NCBI GenBank assembly: GCA_019828545.1
Contig: JACVRA010000665.1
Coordinates: forward strand, 1 to 12,780
Direction of reading: 5' to 3'
Length of the DNA stretch: 12,780 nt
From: Paracamarosporium sp. OC-R06-R3
Lineage: Eukaryota; Ascomycota; Dothideomycetes; Pleosporales; Didymosphaeriaceae
Positions 1 through 8,989 of the stretch are shown in pieces; position 1 is the stretch's first letter; every line of letters starts with the position of its first letter. A program made the position numbers and the translations under genes. Below the pieces are notes generated by a model. It saw nothing but the letters and a program-made list of their open reading frames with translations, searched no databases and had not been told where the DNA came from.

Positions 1-324
1 GGATACTAAAAAGCTATTAAATCTATTAAGAGCTTTTTATTTTATATATACTCTCCTCCTATTAACTATTTATATTAAAGTAGCCTTAAAGATTTAAAAG
101 AAGGATCTATTTATTAACTTAATTTAAAATTATCTAATTTTAATCTAACTAGGATTTTAATATAATAAGATTTTAACCTAATTTATATTAAAGGTATAAT
201 GGTATTGTCTTTTAATCTTTTTAATAGGGGTTTAATTTAAATTAAAGTTAATATAGTACTCCTTATAGCCCTTATCTTTAATATATTTAAAATTAGTAAG
301 GCTTATTTACTTTATATACCTTAT
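1..324. other. Unassigned AT-rich, RIP-like sequence at the left edge
   Basis: No gene or known element is recognised. The sequence has the same base composition and near absence of CpA/TpG as the rest of the window, so it is probably also derived from a mutated repeat. It lies immediately upstream of the family 2 copy A fragment, but it does not match the corresponding upstream part of copy B (about 11300-11640 on the minus strand). It is therefore not simply more of the same pol gene, and a junction or old insertion boundary falls near 325. Confidence 0.5.
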
Positions 325-780
325 TATAATAAAGTTTATAAAATTAAGTAAAAAGCTTAATTAGAAATTTTTAAAACTAAATATAATTAAAGGATATATT
401 AGTTTACTATTAATAGCTTATAAAGTAGATCTATTTAAGTTAAATAAAGTATATCTAGTATTTTATTCCTTTTTATTAAAGCTATATAAACCTTATAAGT
501 CCCCCTTATACTTATAAGAGCCTATTATTAATAGCCTACGTTAATTAGGTAATAATGTATACGAAATAGACTTTATAGTTAATAGATAATAAAAAAACTC
601 TAGAAAATAAAAATACCTTATTAAATAAACTAGCTATAACGTTAATAAAAACTTATAAAAGATAGAAATATTTATTAATAATAACGTTCTAAAGAAGTAT
701 TAAAAAAAGTTAAAGATATCTTTTAAAAAATTAACTATTAAAATTTCTATATAAAAGTATAGAGGCTATAAATAACTTTT
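325..780 (+). pseudogene. RIP-mutated end of Ty3/gypsy pol with chromodomain (family 2, copy A)
   Basis: This is the inverted counterpart of about 11295-10835 (copy B). The two can be followed base for base, with mostly transition differences. From about 560 to 700 it reads as a chromodomain tail: the KYLIK-stop pattern around 610-628 corresponds to the family consensus KYLVKW, followed by a degraded Tyr/Glu-rich stretch and a LKKY-stop segment. In-frame stops are TAA/TAG, as expected when CAA, CAG or TGG is hit by RIP. The integrase core, RNase H and RT found in copy B are missing here because the homology breaks off near 325, so the copy is 5'-truncated or interrupted. The family assignment comes from comparison with copy B, where the integrase is legible. 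Confidence 0.75.
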
Positions 781-794
781 AAAAAAAAGAAAGG
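781..794 (+). other. Polypurine tract of family 2 copy A
   Basis: A 14-base all-purine run ending in GG lies directly before the LTR start, which reads TA (former TG). The same arrangement, purine run then GG then TA, occurs in copy B (10834-10821) and in the family 1 element (4266-4253). In Ty3/gypsy elements this tract primes plus-strand DNA synthesis. Confidence 0.7.
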
Positions 795-982
795 TAAATC
801 TTAATACTTAAAATTAATTACTAAAGATTATTAAGACTTACTAAGACTTATTAGACTATAATAGACTTAAAAACTTAATATTTAAGTTTTTTAAAATTTA
901 TTAAGATTTATTAAATATAGCTATTTACTTTTTTATTTTATATTTTTTTATATATCTTCTATAAGGAGTTTAGTAAAGATTA
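795..982 (+). repeat. 3' LTR of family 2, copy A (~188 bp)
   Basis: It begins just after the polypurine tract and matches the copy B LTR (10820-10633, inverted) along its length, after which the two sequences diverge. Both copies measure about 188 bp. The expected TG...CA termini read TA...TA, as RIP would leave them. The end is uncertain by a few bases. It contains a perfect hairpin with 10-bp arms at 869-878 and 882-891 that is preserved in copy B. Confidence 0.7.
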
Positions 983-1386
983 ACTTTTATTACGTTATAA
1001 ATAGTAGTAATATAGACTTAACTTAAAAAAATTAATAATAAATTATAAAATAAATAAATTACTAATTAACTATTTTTATTAGCTTTAGTATAATATAACC
1101 CTTTATTACTTAACGTATCCTATTAGGGTTTAATAGGCCTTAATATCCTATATAGGGTAAAAATAGGTACTCTTTATCTATCTATATAATATTATTCCCC
1201 TTTAATAAGTAGACTTACTTTAAGGCCACTTAGGTATATATATCCTACTATAATATTAGGTACTTAGGAATATTAAGTTTTAATAAGTCTAGGTTAAGCC
1301 TAGACTAGTAAATGGGTAGGATATATTTAAAGGTTAAATAAGAATTAGATTTAAGGTAATCTAAGTATAGATAAAGTTAAAGTTAA
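983..1386. other. Unassigned spacer with one hairpin
   Basis: No gene is recognised. A perfect inverted repeat with 8-bp arms (AGTCTAGG / CCTAGACT) and a 5-base loop lies at 1286-1306. It has no T-run and no gene beside it, so I do not call it a terminator. Confidence 0.5.
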
Positions 1387-1518
1387 GTTAATTAAAACTT
1401 AAGTAAAGGTAAAGTAAAGGTAGTTAAAGTATTAAGTAAAAATAAAATAGAGGTAGTTAAAGTATTAAATAGAAATAGAATAAAAGTAGTTAAAGTATTA
1501 AATAAAGGTAAGGTAGGT
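1387..1518 (+). repeat. 33-bp tandem repeat, about four units
   Basis: The phrase GTAGTTAAAGTATTAA recurs at 1420, 1453 and 1486, exactly 33 bases apart. A more diverged unit begins about 1387. The units differ mainly by transitions. The period is a multiple of three, so an 11-residue coding repeat is possible in principle, but no reading frame supports it. The block forms the left arm of a larger inverted repeat with 1619-1720. Confidence 0.8.
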
Positions 1519-1618
1519 ATATCTACTAAATTATTTATAAATAATTATTTAATTATAAAGTTTTATTATAGTATTATTGTTTAAAATATATTTAAAATAT
1601 ATATTTTTATTTAGTAAG

Positions 1619-1720
1619 ACCTACCTTAACTTTATTATATAAAACTTTATTTTTACTTAATATATTAATAACCTCTACTTAACCTCTACTTAATATATTA
1701 ATAACCTCTACTTAACCCCT
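1619..1720 (-). repeat. Second 33-bp tandem repeat, inverted partner of 1387-1518
   Basis: The phrase ACTTAATATATTAATAACCT occurs at 1655 and 1688, again 33 bases apart. The inner edges of the two blocks are complementary: AAAGGTAAGGTAGGT ends at 1518 and ACCTACCTTAACTTT begins at 1619, with one mismatch in 15. The reverse complement also carries the ATTAAGTAAAAATAAA phrase found at about 1432-1447 in the left block. The two arrays thus look like arms of one imperfect inverted repeat around a ~100-bp centre. Confidence 0.65.
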
Positions 1721-1886
1721 ACCTAAAAAAAGTACTAAAAATCTAGGTAAAGATTAAGTAGGAGTTAAGTAGTCTTATATAAGACTTTTACTTTAACTTA
1801 ACTTCTACCTATTTACTAGCCTAGTTAGGCCTAGCTAAACTAAATATAACCCTTATTTAACCTATATTAATACCTCTTACCTAGAG

Positions 1887-1937
1887 TTAGTTATATATTA
1901 GGCTAGCTTAATATATAACTAATACTATTTAGTATTA
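1887..1937. repeat. Two adjoining near-perfect palindromes
   Basis: TTAGTTATATATTA (1887-1900) and its exact complement (1909-1922) flank an 8-base core containing GCTAGC, giving a nearly complete 36-bp palindrome. Directly adjoining it, TAATACTA-TT-TAGTATTA (1920-1937) is a second palindrome with perfect 8-bp arms. I see no gene to attach either to. Confidence 0.75.
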
Positions 1938-2309
1938 ATATATATAGGCTTAGTACTAATATATATAAACCCTAGTTTATATTTTAAATATTTTATACTT
2001 AACTTTTTTATTCTCTTTAAGTCTCTTTAATTAGGTAACTTAGTAAGTAGTATAGCTAATTAACTATTATATATTAATATATATTAACTTTTTAGTATAA
2101 AGACTTTACTTTTTTAAATTTTTATATTACTAATTCTTTATTTTAGCTATTATATATTTACTTTTACTAATATAAGTATTCTTAGAGCTATATAGACCTA
2201 TAGGGACTTAACTAGTATTAATAGTTATAAGTAATAATAACTTTTTTTTATTAATTTATTATTAACTCTATTAAACTCTATTAGTCCCTATTAGTTTTTA
2301 ATTAGTAAT
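1938..2309. other. Unassigned AT-rich spacer
   Basis: No gene, terminal repeat or hairpin of note is seen apart from short AT-rich runs. The dinucleotide pattern is the same RIP-like one. Confidence 0.5.
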
Positions 2310-3600
2310 ATTAACCCTTGTTTAGCGTAATATATATTACGTAAATAATAAGTTAGTTACTTTTAATTTATACTATATTAAATATATCTTAGTTATATTT
2401 AAGGATAAGCTAAAGGTTAACTACTATAAGTTTTTAATTAAAAATATTAACTAAATCCCTTTCTAGGTTTCTAATAAGGTAGGTAATAAGATCTATTTAT
2501 AATATTATTAATATTAAATAACTAAAAAGGCCTACTATATAGTAAGTATCCCCTTATAAAGAGTATATATTTAAAGGTAGCTATTTAGCCTTATTTAGTA
2601 CTACTAAACTCTATTAAGTTTTAATATACTTTAGTTTCCTTTAAAAGATATTTAATACCTTTAAGATATTAATAGTATTACTTATAATACTATAACTTTT
2701 ATTCTTAAGTCTACTTTAAAAAATAAGACTATAATAGAGCGTAAGGTACGTAAAAGTTAAACTAACTATATTTAAACCCTTTTAAGTAACTTAAAAATTA
2801 ATAGGTCTTATTAAAAGGTATTAAATATTATCTTATACGCCAATAAACTTCTTATTAACTTAGTAGATATTCTTAGAAAGAAGGCCTATTAAGCTATTTA
2901 TAAGGGTAGCTATAGTAAGTATTATTAGTTATATAGTAGCTAACTAAACTTCTATACTTATTATATTTAATCTAGTATAGTAAAGCGCTCCCGTAAGTAT
3001 AATAATAATAAATAGTAGTATATAAAGATAATTTAAGACTAATATATTACTCTAGATTTAAATATATTACCTTAAAAGGTAAGAAGGCCTAAATTGGCCT
3101 ATAGGGGCCAACTAAGGCCTAATAGGTATTATCTAGTATAAATATTTAGTCTTAAGTACTAAAATAAGTTAATTAATCTTAAAAAGGAGAGCTATACTAG
3201 GCCTAGCCCTATTATAATCCTTATTAATACTTTAGTTTAATTTATCTATACTTAAGAGGAGCTTTATATTTAAGGTTAAAAGAATAAGCTTTATAATACC
3301 TTAATAGCTATACTTATTAAAAATCTTATAATAGAACTTTAAAAGAATAAAAAAAATAATACCTATAAGATAGTTACTAACTAGCTTTTAAAGGAGTTAA
3401 ACTAGTATACTAAAGTCTATTATAATATATAATATATTATACCCTTTATATAGATTTTAAAGAAGTAGATTTATAACTATAAGAATTAAAAGACTACCTA
3501 AGACGCTCTTAATAAAATATAGTAGATAAGTATTTTCTAGATACCCCTAAAGACCCTTTAACGCTATTTAGTACTAATAGGTACTAATAGGCCCTATTAA
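2310..3600 (+). pseudogene. Weak candidate for a RIP-decayed ORF, family unknown
   Basis: One + frame can be followed for about 430 codons without a frameshift, from about 2315 (CTT GTT TAG CGT) to about 3600. It includes stretches of 20-35 sense codons such as those after 2340 and around 2700-2760. It gives a Lys/Arg-, Gln- and Leu-rich product if TAA/TAG are read as former Gln or Trp codons. However, about one codon in ten is a stop, which is close to chance at this base composition, so the frame is not secure. No RT, integrase, transposase or recombinase motif was recognised. It could be a decayed transposon or accessory gene, or simply non-coding repeat. Confidence 0.25.
3085..3120. repeat. 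GGCC-rich inverted repeat
   Basis: Arms AGGCCTAAATTGGCC (3085-3099) and GGCCAACTAAGGCCT (3106-3120) pair at 13 of 15 positions around a 6-base loop. This is unusually GC-rich for the window. A surviving CCAA/TTGG pair shows that RIP has not fully eroded it. Confidence 0.6.
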
Positions 3601-3829
3601 CTATATTTTTAATAGGATTTAGTTATAAAGGGAGATTTTTTAGCATTTTATAATTTTTAGAATTAGTTATAATATCCTTAAGTAATATCCTATTCTTATT
3701 AAGTATTTTAAATATTTCTTTTAGCTATTAGCTTTTAATAAAGGCTATTAGGCGCCGTTTAATTTTAATAAGACTAAATAGACATTACTTTATATAAACT
3801 CTTTATTAAATAAACTCTATTTTATAAAT
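3601..3829. other. Unassigned flank left of the family 1 element
   Basis: No gene is recognised. A 10-bp direct duplication (GTACTAATAG at 3571-3590) lies just before this stretch. Confidence 0.5.
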
Positions 3830-3834
3830 ATTTC
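3830..3834. repeat. Possible target-site duplication, left copy
   Basis: ATTTC precedes the LTR at 3830-3834 and follows the other LTR at 10543-10547. Five bases is the usual length for Ty3/gypsy insertions. In sequence this AT-rich a chance match is possible, and the exact LTR ends are uncertain by one or two bases because the TG/CA termini are mutated. Confidence 0.4.
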
Positions 3835-4252
3835 ATTAAAGCCCTAAGGTTAGCTAAATATAAAGGGGCAAGTAGAGTTAATTCTTAAGTAGAAGTACTT
3901 AATATAAAGGTAAAACAATATTATATTATATAAATAATATAATAGAAATTATTAGAAAATTTAAATAATAGATTACTAATAGGTTATTACTATNNAAATA
4001 TAAGAATTAAAGGTAATTCTTTTATTTTTATATACTTAAGTAATAGATTAGATAGACGTCTATTAGATCTACTAATAGATCTAATAAACCTCTATTAAGT
4101 TTATTAATAAACCTAATAGACCTTTATTAAGTTTATTAGTTATATAACTTAGTATATACCGGCCTCTATAAGTCTTTACTAATAGTATTAAGTACTAGTT
4201 GCCTATATATATAAGAGGTCTTAGTTAATTTTAATTATAAATCTTAATATTA
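3835..4252 (-). repeat. 3' LTR of the family 1 element
   Basis: It matches 10117-10542 along its whole length, nearly all differences being A/G or C/T. It starts (minus strand) after the polypurine tract with TAATATTAAG, the initial TA being a probable former TG. It contains a ~32-bp internal tandem repeat at about 4068-4138. Two unknown bases (NN) at 3994-3995 replace about 12 bases found in the other LTR. Confidence 0.9.
3994..3995. other. Two unresolved bases (NN), probable assembly join
   Basis: The sequence reads CTAT-NN-AAATATAAGAATT. The other LTR has CTAT, then about 12 bases (ATAAAATAGGTT), then AAATATAAAAATT. The NN therefore stands where about ten bases are missing, inside a repeat, where assemblers commonly join or scaffold contigs. 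Confidence 0.85.
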
Positions 4253-4266
4253 CCTCTTCTCTTTTT
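4253..4266 (-). other. Polypurine tract of the family 1 element
   Basis: The minus strand reads AAAAAGAGAAGAGG immediately before the 3' LTR start. This is the primer site for plus-strand synthesis. Its position fixes the element's orientation as minus, independently of the protein motifs. Confidence 0.75.
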
Positions 4267-4318
4267 AAATTTATTCTTAAATTACGTAACTATTTACTAA
4301 CTTAGTTAAAAGCTAGTA

Positions 4319-4846
4319 TCTCTACTTCTTATAATATATATTTATATTATATTAGATTTTAAACATTATACCCTTTATACTTTTTTTAAAATTTATTATT
4401 ATAATTATTCTTTCTCTATTTCTTATAATTATTATTTTATAGTTAACGTAGATTATATTATTATATCTTCCTCTAATCCTATAGTTTATCTATGTTATAC
4501 TAAGTATATAGTAGTATATAAACCCTATATTAACCTTTCCTAAGCTTTATTAAACAAAACTTATAAGAAGTATAAAAAGAAGATAGAAGAAAATAAAAAG
4601 TTATTAGCTAAAATAGTTACTTATTTAATATAAAATAAAAAGATTTTAAAGTAGGCTAAGGAGTATACTTATAAAAAGACGAAGTATCTTCTTTTTAAGA
4701 TAGACATAAATAGAGAGGTAAAATTAAAAAATTCTATTAGTATATTTATAGATTATTCTATAGCTAATACTATAGTAGGGTTTTTTCTATTAATATAAAA
4801 TATTTCTAAGATATTAAAAGATTTTTCTACTTTTATAAGTTTATAA
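4319..4846 (+). pseudogene. Antisense ORF at the 3' end of family 1, Lys-rich coiled-coil-like
   Basis: This + frame stays open for 74 codons (4319-4540). It then meets stops only at 4541, 4631, 4652 and 4796 before ending at 4844 (TAA) and 4850 (TAG). That is four internal stops in 175 codons, where base composition predicts roughly 14-17. All four are TAA/TAG, consistent with former CAA/CAG/TGG. The middle third (about 4553-4690) reads as a charged helical segment with the run KKYKKKIEENKKLL, followed by a Lys-rich QAK-like region and an Ile/Phe/Leu-rich tail. The frame lies antisense to the retroelement, in the gap between the pol stop (about 4859) and the polypurine tract (4266), and converges tail-to-tail with pol. 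No start codon is certain, since ATG is easily lost to RIP. I do not recognise the family. Non-coding chance is the main alternative. Confidence 0.5.
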
Positions 4847-4914
4847 TCTTAGATATATCTAGAGTCTTCTTCTTTCTAGTAGTATTATATTATTAAAAAA
4901 CTTATATATTTTTT

Positions 4915-5047
4915 ATTAATAATTAGCTAGGTTTTTCTTTAGTTTTTATATATTTTTATTATCTAAGTATCCTTTTTATTTAATAAGGTATTTCTCCTTT
5001 ATAGTAAATAGATTATATATTTATATAATTTACTTAACTTTAAATTT
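4915..5047 (-). other. Chromodomain remnant (family 1)
   Basis: Downstream of integrase the minus strand reads KFKVK (5047-5033), then KYLIK-stop-KGYLDNKNI-stop (about 4992-4950), then NLANY. With stops read as Trp this is the canonical chromodomain core, V..I......YLVKWKGY....TWEP..NL. Chromodomains bind methylated histone H3 tails, and in chromoviruses they steer integration to heterochromatin. This assigns the element to the chromovirus clade. Confidence 0.85.
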
Positions 5048-5449
5048 TATTTCTTCCTTTAGTTAATAGTAAAAGGTTGTTTAAACTAAAGTATTTAAGT
5101 TTACTAATTTTAATAGAGATACGTAGAATACTAAGTATATCTTTATATTTAATAGTAATTTTGATTTATAGTTTACTAATAATATTTATTCTAAAATAAA
5201 AAATAGTTTAATTTTAATATAGTTAAGTTTTTTATATTTTTTTTTTTATATTTAAAGATTCCTTATAAGTAGATATACTTTATCCCTCTTTTTTAACTAA
5301 AATACTATTTTTTATTTTTTATTACTATAGAAAATTATTTACTATTAAGCTATTTTAAGGTTTCTTTTAAGTTATTTATATATTTTCTTTATATTTTTAG
5401 CTAGTTTATTAGTATTCTTTATATAAACTTATATTAGTAATATTTTATT

Positions 5450-6130
5450 AAAGAGATATAAATATATTCTATAGTTTACGTAGTATAGTATATATCTTAA
5501 TATAATTAATTCTTTATTATTATATACTAGTTATACTACTAGTAGCAACAACGTCTAGTTATTTTTCTATTTATTATAATAGATTTATAGGTAGGTTTTT
5601 ATTATCTAGTTTATATATTCTATTTATCTATTTATCTAAGGATAATATACTATTAATAATTTTTATTTTATTCTAATAAGTACTATAAGCGTTGTCTAGT
5701 AGTTAAATATAAATAGCTTATTTTAATTACTAATAATTATTTTAGGTATACTATAGTATCTAATATATTAGTTTATTAAAAGGTATATAAGTTCTTCTAC
5801 TATTATCTTCTTTTAGTAAGGAATAAGCTTAATATACTTAATAAGTTAGTAGATTATAACTAAGATAGTATTATACTTTATTCCTATAACTAAATCTTTT
5901 AATATTAGTAATCCTATAATAAAATTTATTAATATATCTTTCTATAGTATTATTAATATTTTAATTACTTATATATTTTTATACTTTAGATATATAGTAT
6001 ATTTATTCTTCTAGTAATTTATATATCTTTTAATATAATTTATAACTACTTTCTTAATTCCTTTAAAGTTATAATTTTATTATATTAGTTTTATTATCTT
6101 CTTAATTCTTAAGTATTTATATAGTAGGTT
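5450..6130 (-). other. Integrase domain remnant (family 1)
   Basis: The catalytic core is clear. KDILINFIIGL (about 5938-5906) matches the family's DFI.GLP segment with the first Asp now Asn (AAT, 5926-5924). LVIVDRLTKY follows at about 5860. The IISDR-like segment reads IISN-stop (second Asp now AAT, 5728-5726). The HPQTDGQTE-like segment reads YYP-stop-INR-stop-IE, with the catalytic Glu retained (GAA, 5620-5618). A TLLL.V..LVYNN stretch (about 5552-5510) matches the AYN motif after the core. The N-terminal zinc-binding region should lie about 6130-5990, but its ligands are not clear. Confidence 0.87.
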
Positions 6131-6349
6131 ATTATAGTATTATTATATAAGTTCTATCTATACTTCTTTTAGTACTTAATATATAATTACTAAAAGGTAA
6201 TTAAGTTTTACTATTAATTTTAGTAATCCGTCTTTTACTTTTTATAATATAATAGAGTATATTTTAATCTTTTCTTCTACTAGGTTATTATATTAACTAA
6301 GTATATTAGCCCGTTTATTCTTTTTTTCTATAATATAGAATATTTTAAA

Positions 6350-6680
6350 TTTATATTATTCTATAGTCTATAACTATTATTATTATTATAGTATAAGTTC
6401 TTTTATAGTTATAAATTATAAAAGGTTTTTATAGTCTATATAGATCTTTAGTATTAAGTAGCTAAGTATATATATTTTCTAGTACTTTAATACTTTTATA
6501 ATTATATATAACTCTTTATCGTGTACGTTATACCTTATTTCTATATCTATAAACTTATATAAGTAGTAGATAATAGAGTACCATTTACTATCCCTTTTTA
6601 ATTTTATATAGGTACCTAGTATTAAATTACTAGCATCTATTTTAAATTATATTAGCTTATTATCTCTAAAGTATACTAAG
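6350..6680 (-). other. RNase H domain remnant (family 1)
   Basis: The first catalytic segment reads KIDASNLILGTYIKLKRDSKW, with its Asp at 6637-6635. The highly conserved VHDKEL motif is intact at 6526-6509 and is followed by Y.IIKVLKY and a stop where Trp is usual. The domain degrades the RNA strand of the RNA-cDNA hybrid. It sits directly downstream of RT, as in all Ty3/gypsy elements. It is among the best-preserved parts of this pol. Confidence 0.9.
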
Positions 6681-6899
6681 ACTAGTTCTAGAATATATAC
6701 TATTTTAAGTATTTAAAATAATATTTTATAGTTATCTATCTATTTAAAAGGTACATCCTTTTTTATTAAATTAATTAATAAAATTGTAATTTTTATATAG
6801 TCTTAAATAAACTATTAATTAAATCTATAAAATCTTAAGAATTCTTAAATATTTTTAGCTATCTTTAGTATTAGCTAGTTTTTAATATATTTAACTTTA

Positions 6900-7650
6900 C
6901 TTAATACTATCTTAATTCCTTCTATACTAATAATATATCCTAGAAATTCTAGTTTCTTAATATAGAACTGGTATTTTTTTAGTTTAATTTTTAAGTAGGC
7001 TTTATCTAGAGCTTTCAACACTGTCTATATATATATAGTATAGTTAAATTTATTTTTAAAATAAATAAGTATATTATTTATATACGTAATAATAAATATA
7101 TCTAAGTAGTTACGTAATATATTATTAACTAATACTTAAAAGGTTATTAGTATATTAGTAAGTTTAAAAGGTATAATTTTATATTTAAATAGTTTATATC
7201 TTATTTAAAATACTATTTTCTATTCTTTACCTTTTTTTATTTTTATAAGGTAATAATTATCTTGTAAGTCTATTATTATAAAGACTTTTACTTATATAAG
7301 TCTATCTTATAGCTCTAATATATTTAGTAGTAGGTATTAATTTTTAATTATTATATTATTAAGTTATTAGTAATCTATATATAGTCTAGGTTGTCTATCT
7401 TTCTTTAATATAAATATAAATAGGCTTACTACTAGCAACTTTAAAAATTATATATATCCTTTTTTTAGATTTATTTTAATAAATTCTTTTTTCTACTAAA
7501 GTTCTTTTCTAGATTTGCTATATAATAGTTTAAATAGTAGTGTCTTTCCTTCTTTTAAATTAATTATATAATTTTAAGGTTAATATTCTAGTAGGTTTAC
7601 TTTTCCTTTCCATTCTATAAATATATACTTTTATTAATAGTATTTTTATA
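6900..7650 (-). other. Reverse transcriptase domain remnant (family 1)
   Basis: Motif A reads FIIIDLQDNYYLIKIKKG at about 7287-7234, with its catalytic Asp intact (GAC, 7270-7268). It is followed by a stop where Trp is expected in the EWKTAF-like segment. The PFGLTNAPATF motif appears as PFKLTN.LITF at about 7170-7139. The active-site box reads TYINNILI (7087-7064) in place of the family's YxDDIL, so both Asp codons are now AAT (7078-7073). The spacing between the motifs is normal for Ty3/gypsy RT. The outer limits given are estimates. Confidence 0.88.
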
Positions 7651-8989
7651 GTATTTTATAGAATATACTATTATTTATCTTTTTATATATTTTAATCTAG
7701 TAGTTCCTACTAGTATCTACTAAAGTATTACTTAGTTTTTTAACTATATTAGGTTATAGTATTATATTATTAATAACTTTTTTATCTACTATTCTCTTTC
7801 TAGAATACGTAGGTATTACTTATAGTATATAGCTATAGCATTTAAAGGATAACTTCTTTTTAGCCTAATTAATATTTAGATTATATTTCTATAGTTAAGG
7901 TAGTTTTAATATAACTTTATATTATAATCTTTATAGTATATTTAAAATAATTTCTTTTATATATCCTTAAACATTTATCGTTGTATAGACCTCTTAGGTA
8001 ATATAAGGTATCTTAAGTATTAGGGTTTTATTTATAATATAGAGTATATAGGGTATTTCTTTATTTAATATAATAAGTCCTACTTTTCTTATTATTTAGT
8101 ATAATACAAAGTTTTTTTCTATTTTTAAATTTATAAGAGCTTTTGTCTATATCTTCTTAAGCTATACTAGTAGCTTAATTTATATTATTATAGTTAATAT
8201 TTTATTTAGTTTAATAAAAACTTCTTCTTATTAAAGTCTAAGTCTAAAAAAGACAATTTTTTATATAGTTCTAGTATAAGGTAAGGGTTTTCTATTACCT
8301 TTTTTTTATAGTACTAATATTTCTCTTTCTTAAACCTATTTTTTCTTTTAAATTTTAGATATTAGAAATATTCTAGGTTTAAGTAAGTATACTAAGAGTC
8401 TTAGGTATATAAGTTATTAATAATTATCTTTACTATAAGAATTTACTTATTAGTAAGGTTTAAAAAAAATATAGCTTTTTATTTATCCTATAGATACTTA
8501 TTATATATTATAATAGGGTAATTAAACTAGGCCTATTAATATCTAAGTAGGTATTATAGTTTAAAATTTAATTCTTCCTTTCCTTAATAATATATTATAT
8601 ATATATTATACTTATAATATTTTATACGTAGTCTTAAGTACGTAGGGTTTTAATAATTTAAATTATACTTTTATTTATATAAGGTTTTCTTATTTTAGTA
8701 AGTTATTTTTGTATTCTTATTTTAATTATAGTAGATATTAGCCTATATATAATTAATTAGTAAAGTGTATATTACTCTTTACTCTTAATATTTACTATTA
8801 AGGTATAGGATATTTTTAGGTAATATATCTTCGTCCCTAGGTTATTAGAGTTCTTTTAAGTAGTTTTAAATATTAATTATTAATTTTACTTCTAATACCT
8901 TTATATTTAGGTATAGTATTAGTATTCTTAAGAAAATATTTTTTTTACTTTTTTTCTTTATTGCCATTTCCTTAGTACTATATTATTCT

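Larger units (their letters stand above)
4859..8989 (-). pseudogene. pol: RIP-mutated pol of the family 1 chromovirus
   Basis: Pol makes cDNA from the element's RNA and inserts it into the genome. Reading from high to low coordinates: RT (about 7650-6900), RNase H (about 6680-6350), integrase (about 6130-5450) and chromodomain (about 5047-4915). The frame ends at a TAG at 4861-4859, although which stop was original cannot be proved. Protease should lie about 8700-8200, but I could not find a clear D(S/T)G motif. The gag/pol border is a guess, and the original may have been one continuous gag-pol frame. Frames are interrupted throughout by TAA/TAG. Confidence 0.85.

Noticed and set aside
1120..1140. 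TTAGGG within CCTATTAGGGTTTAATAGG, suggesting telomeric repeat
   Set aside because: It occurs once and is not in tandem, so it is not evidence of a telomere.
1286..1306. Hairpin as a transcription terminator
   Set aside because: There is no adjacent gene and no downstream T-run, and this type of terminator is bacterial while the window is fungal.
1130..3610. Possible terminal inverted repeat pairing about 1130-1160 with about 3570-3610
   Set aside because: Only a loose similarity around TTAATAGGCCT was seen. It is too short and degenerate to define a DNA transposon.
4068..4138. Regularly spaced repeats as a CRISPR array
   Set aside because: The 32-bp units are directly adjoining, with no spacers, and lie inside an LTR.
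8200..8700. Retroelement aspartic protease
   Set aside because: Expected between gag and RT, but no convincing D(S/T)G motif was found, so no separate feature is given.
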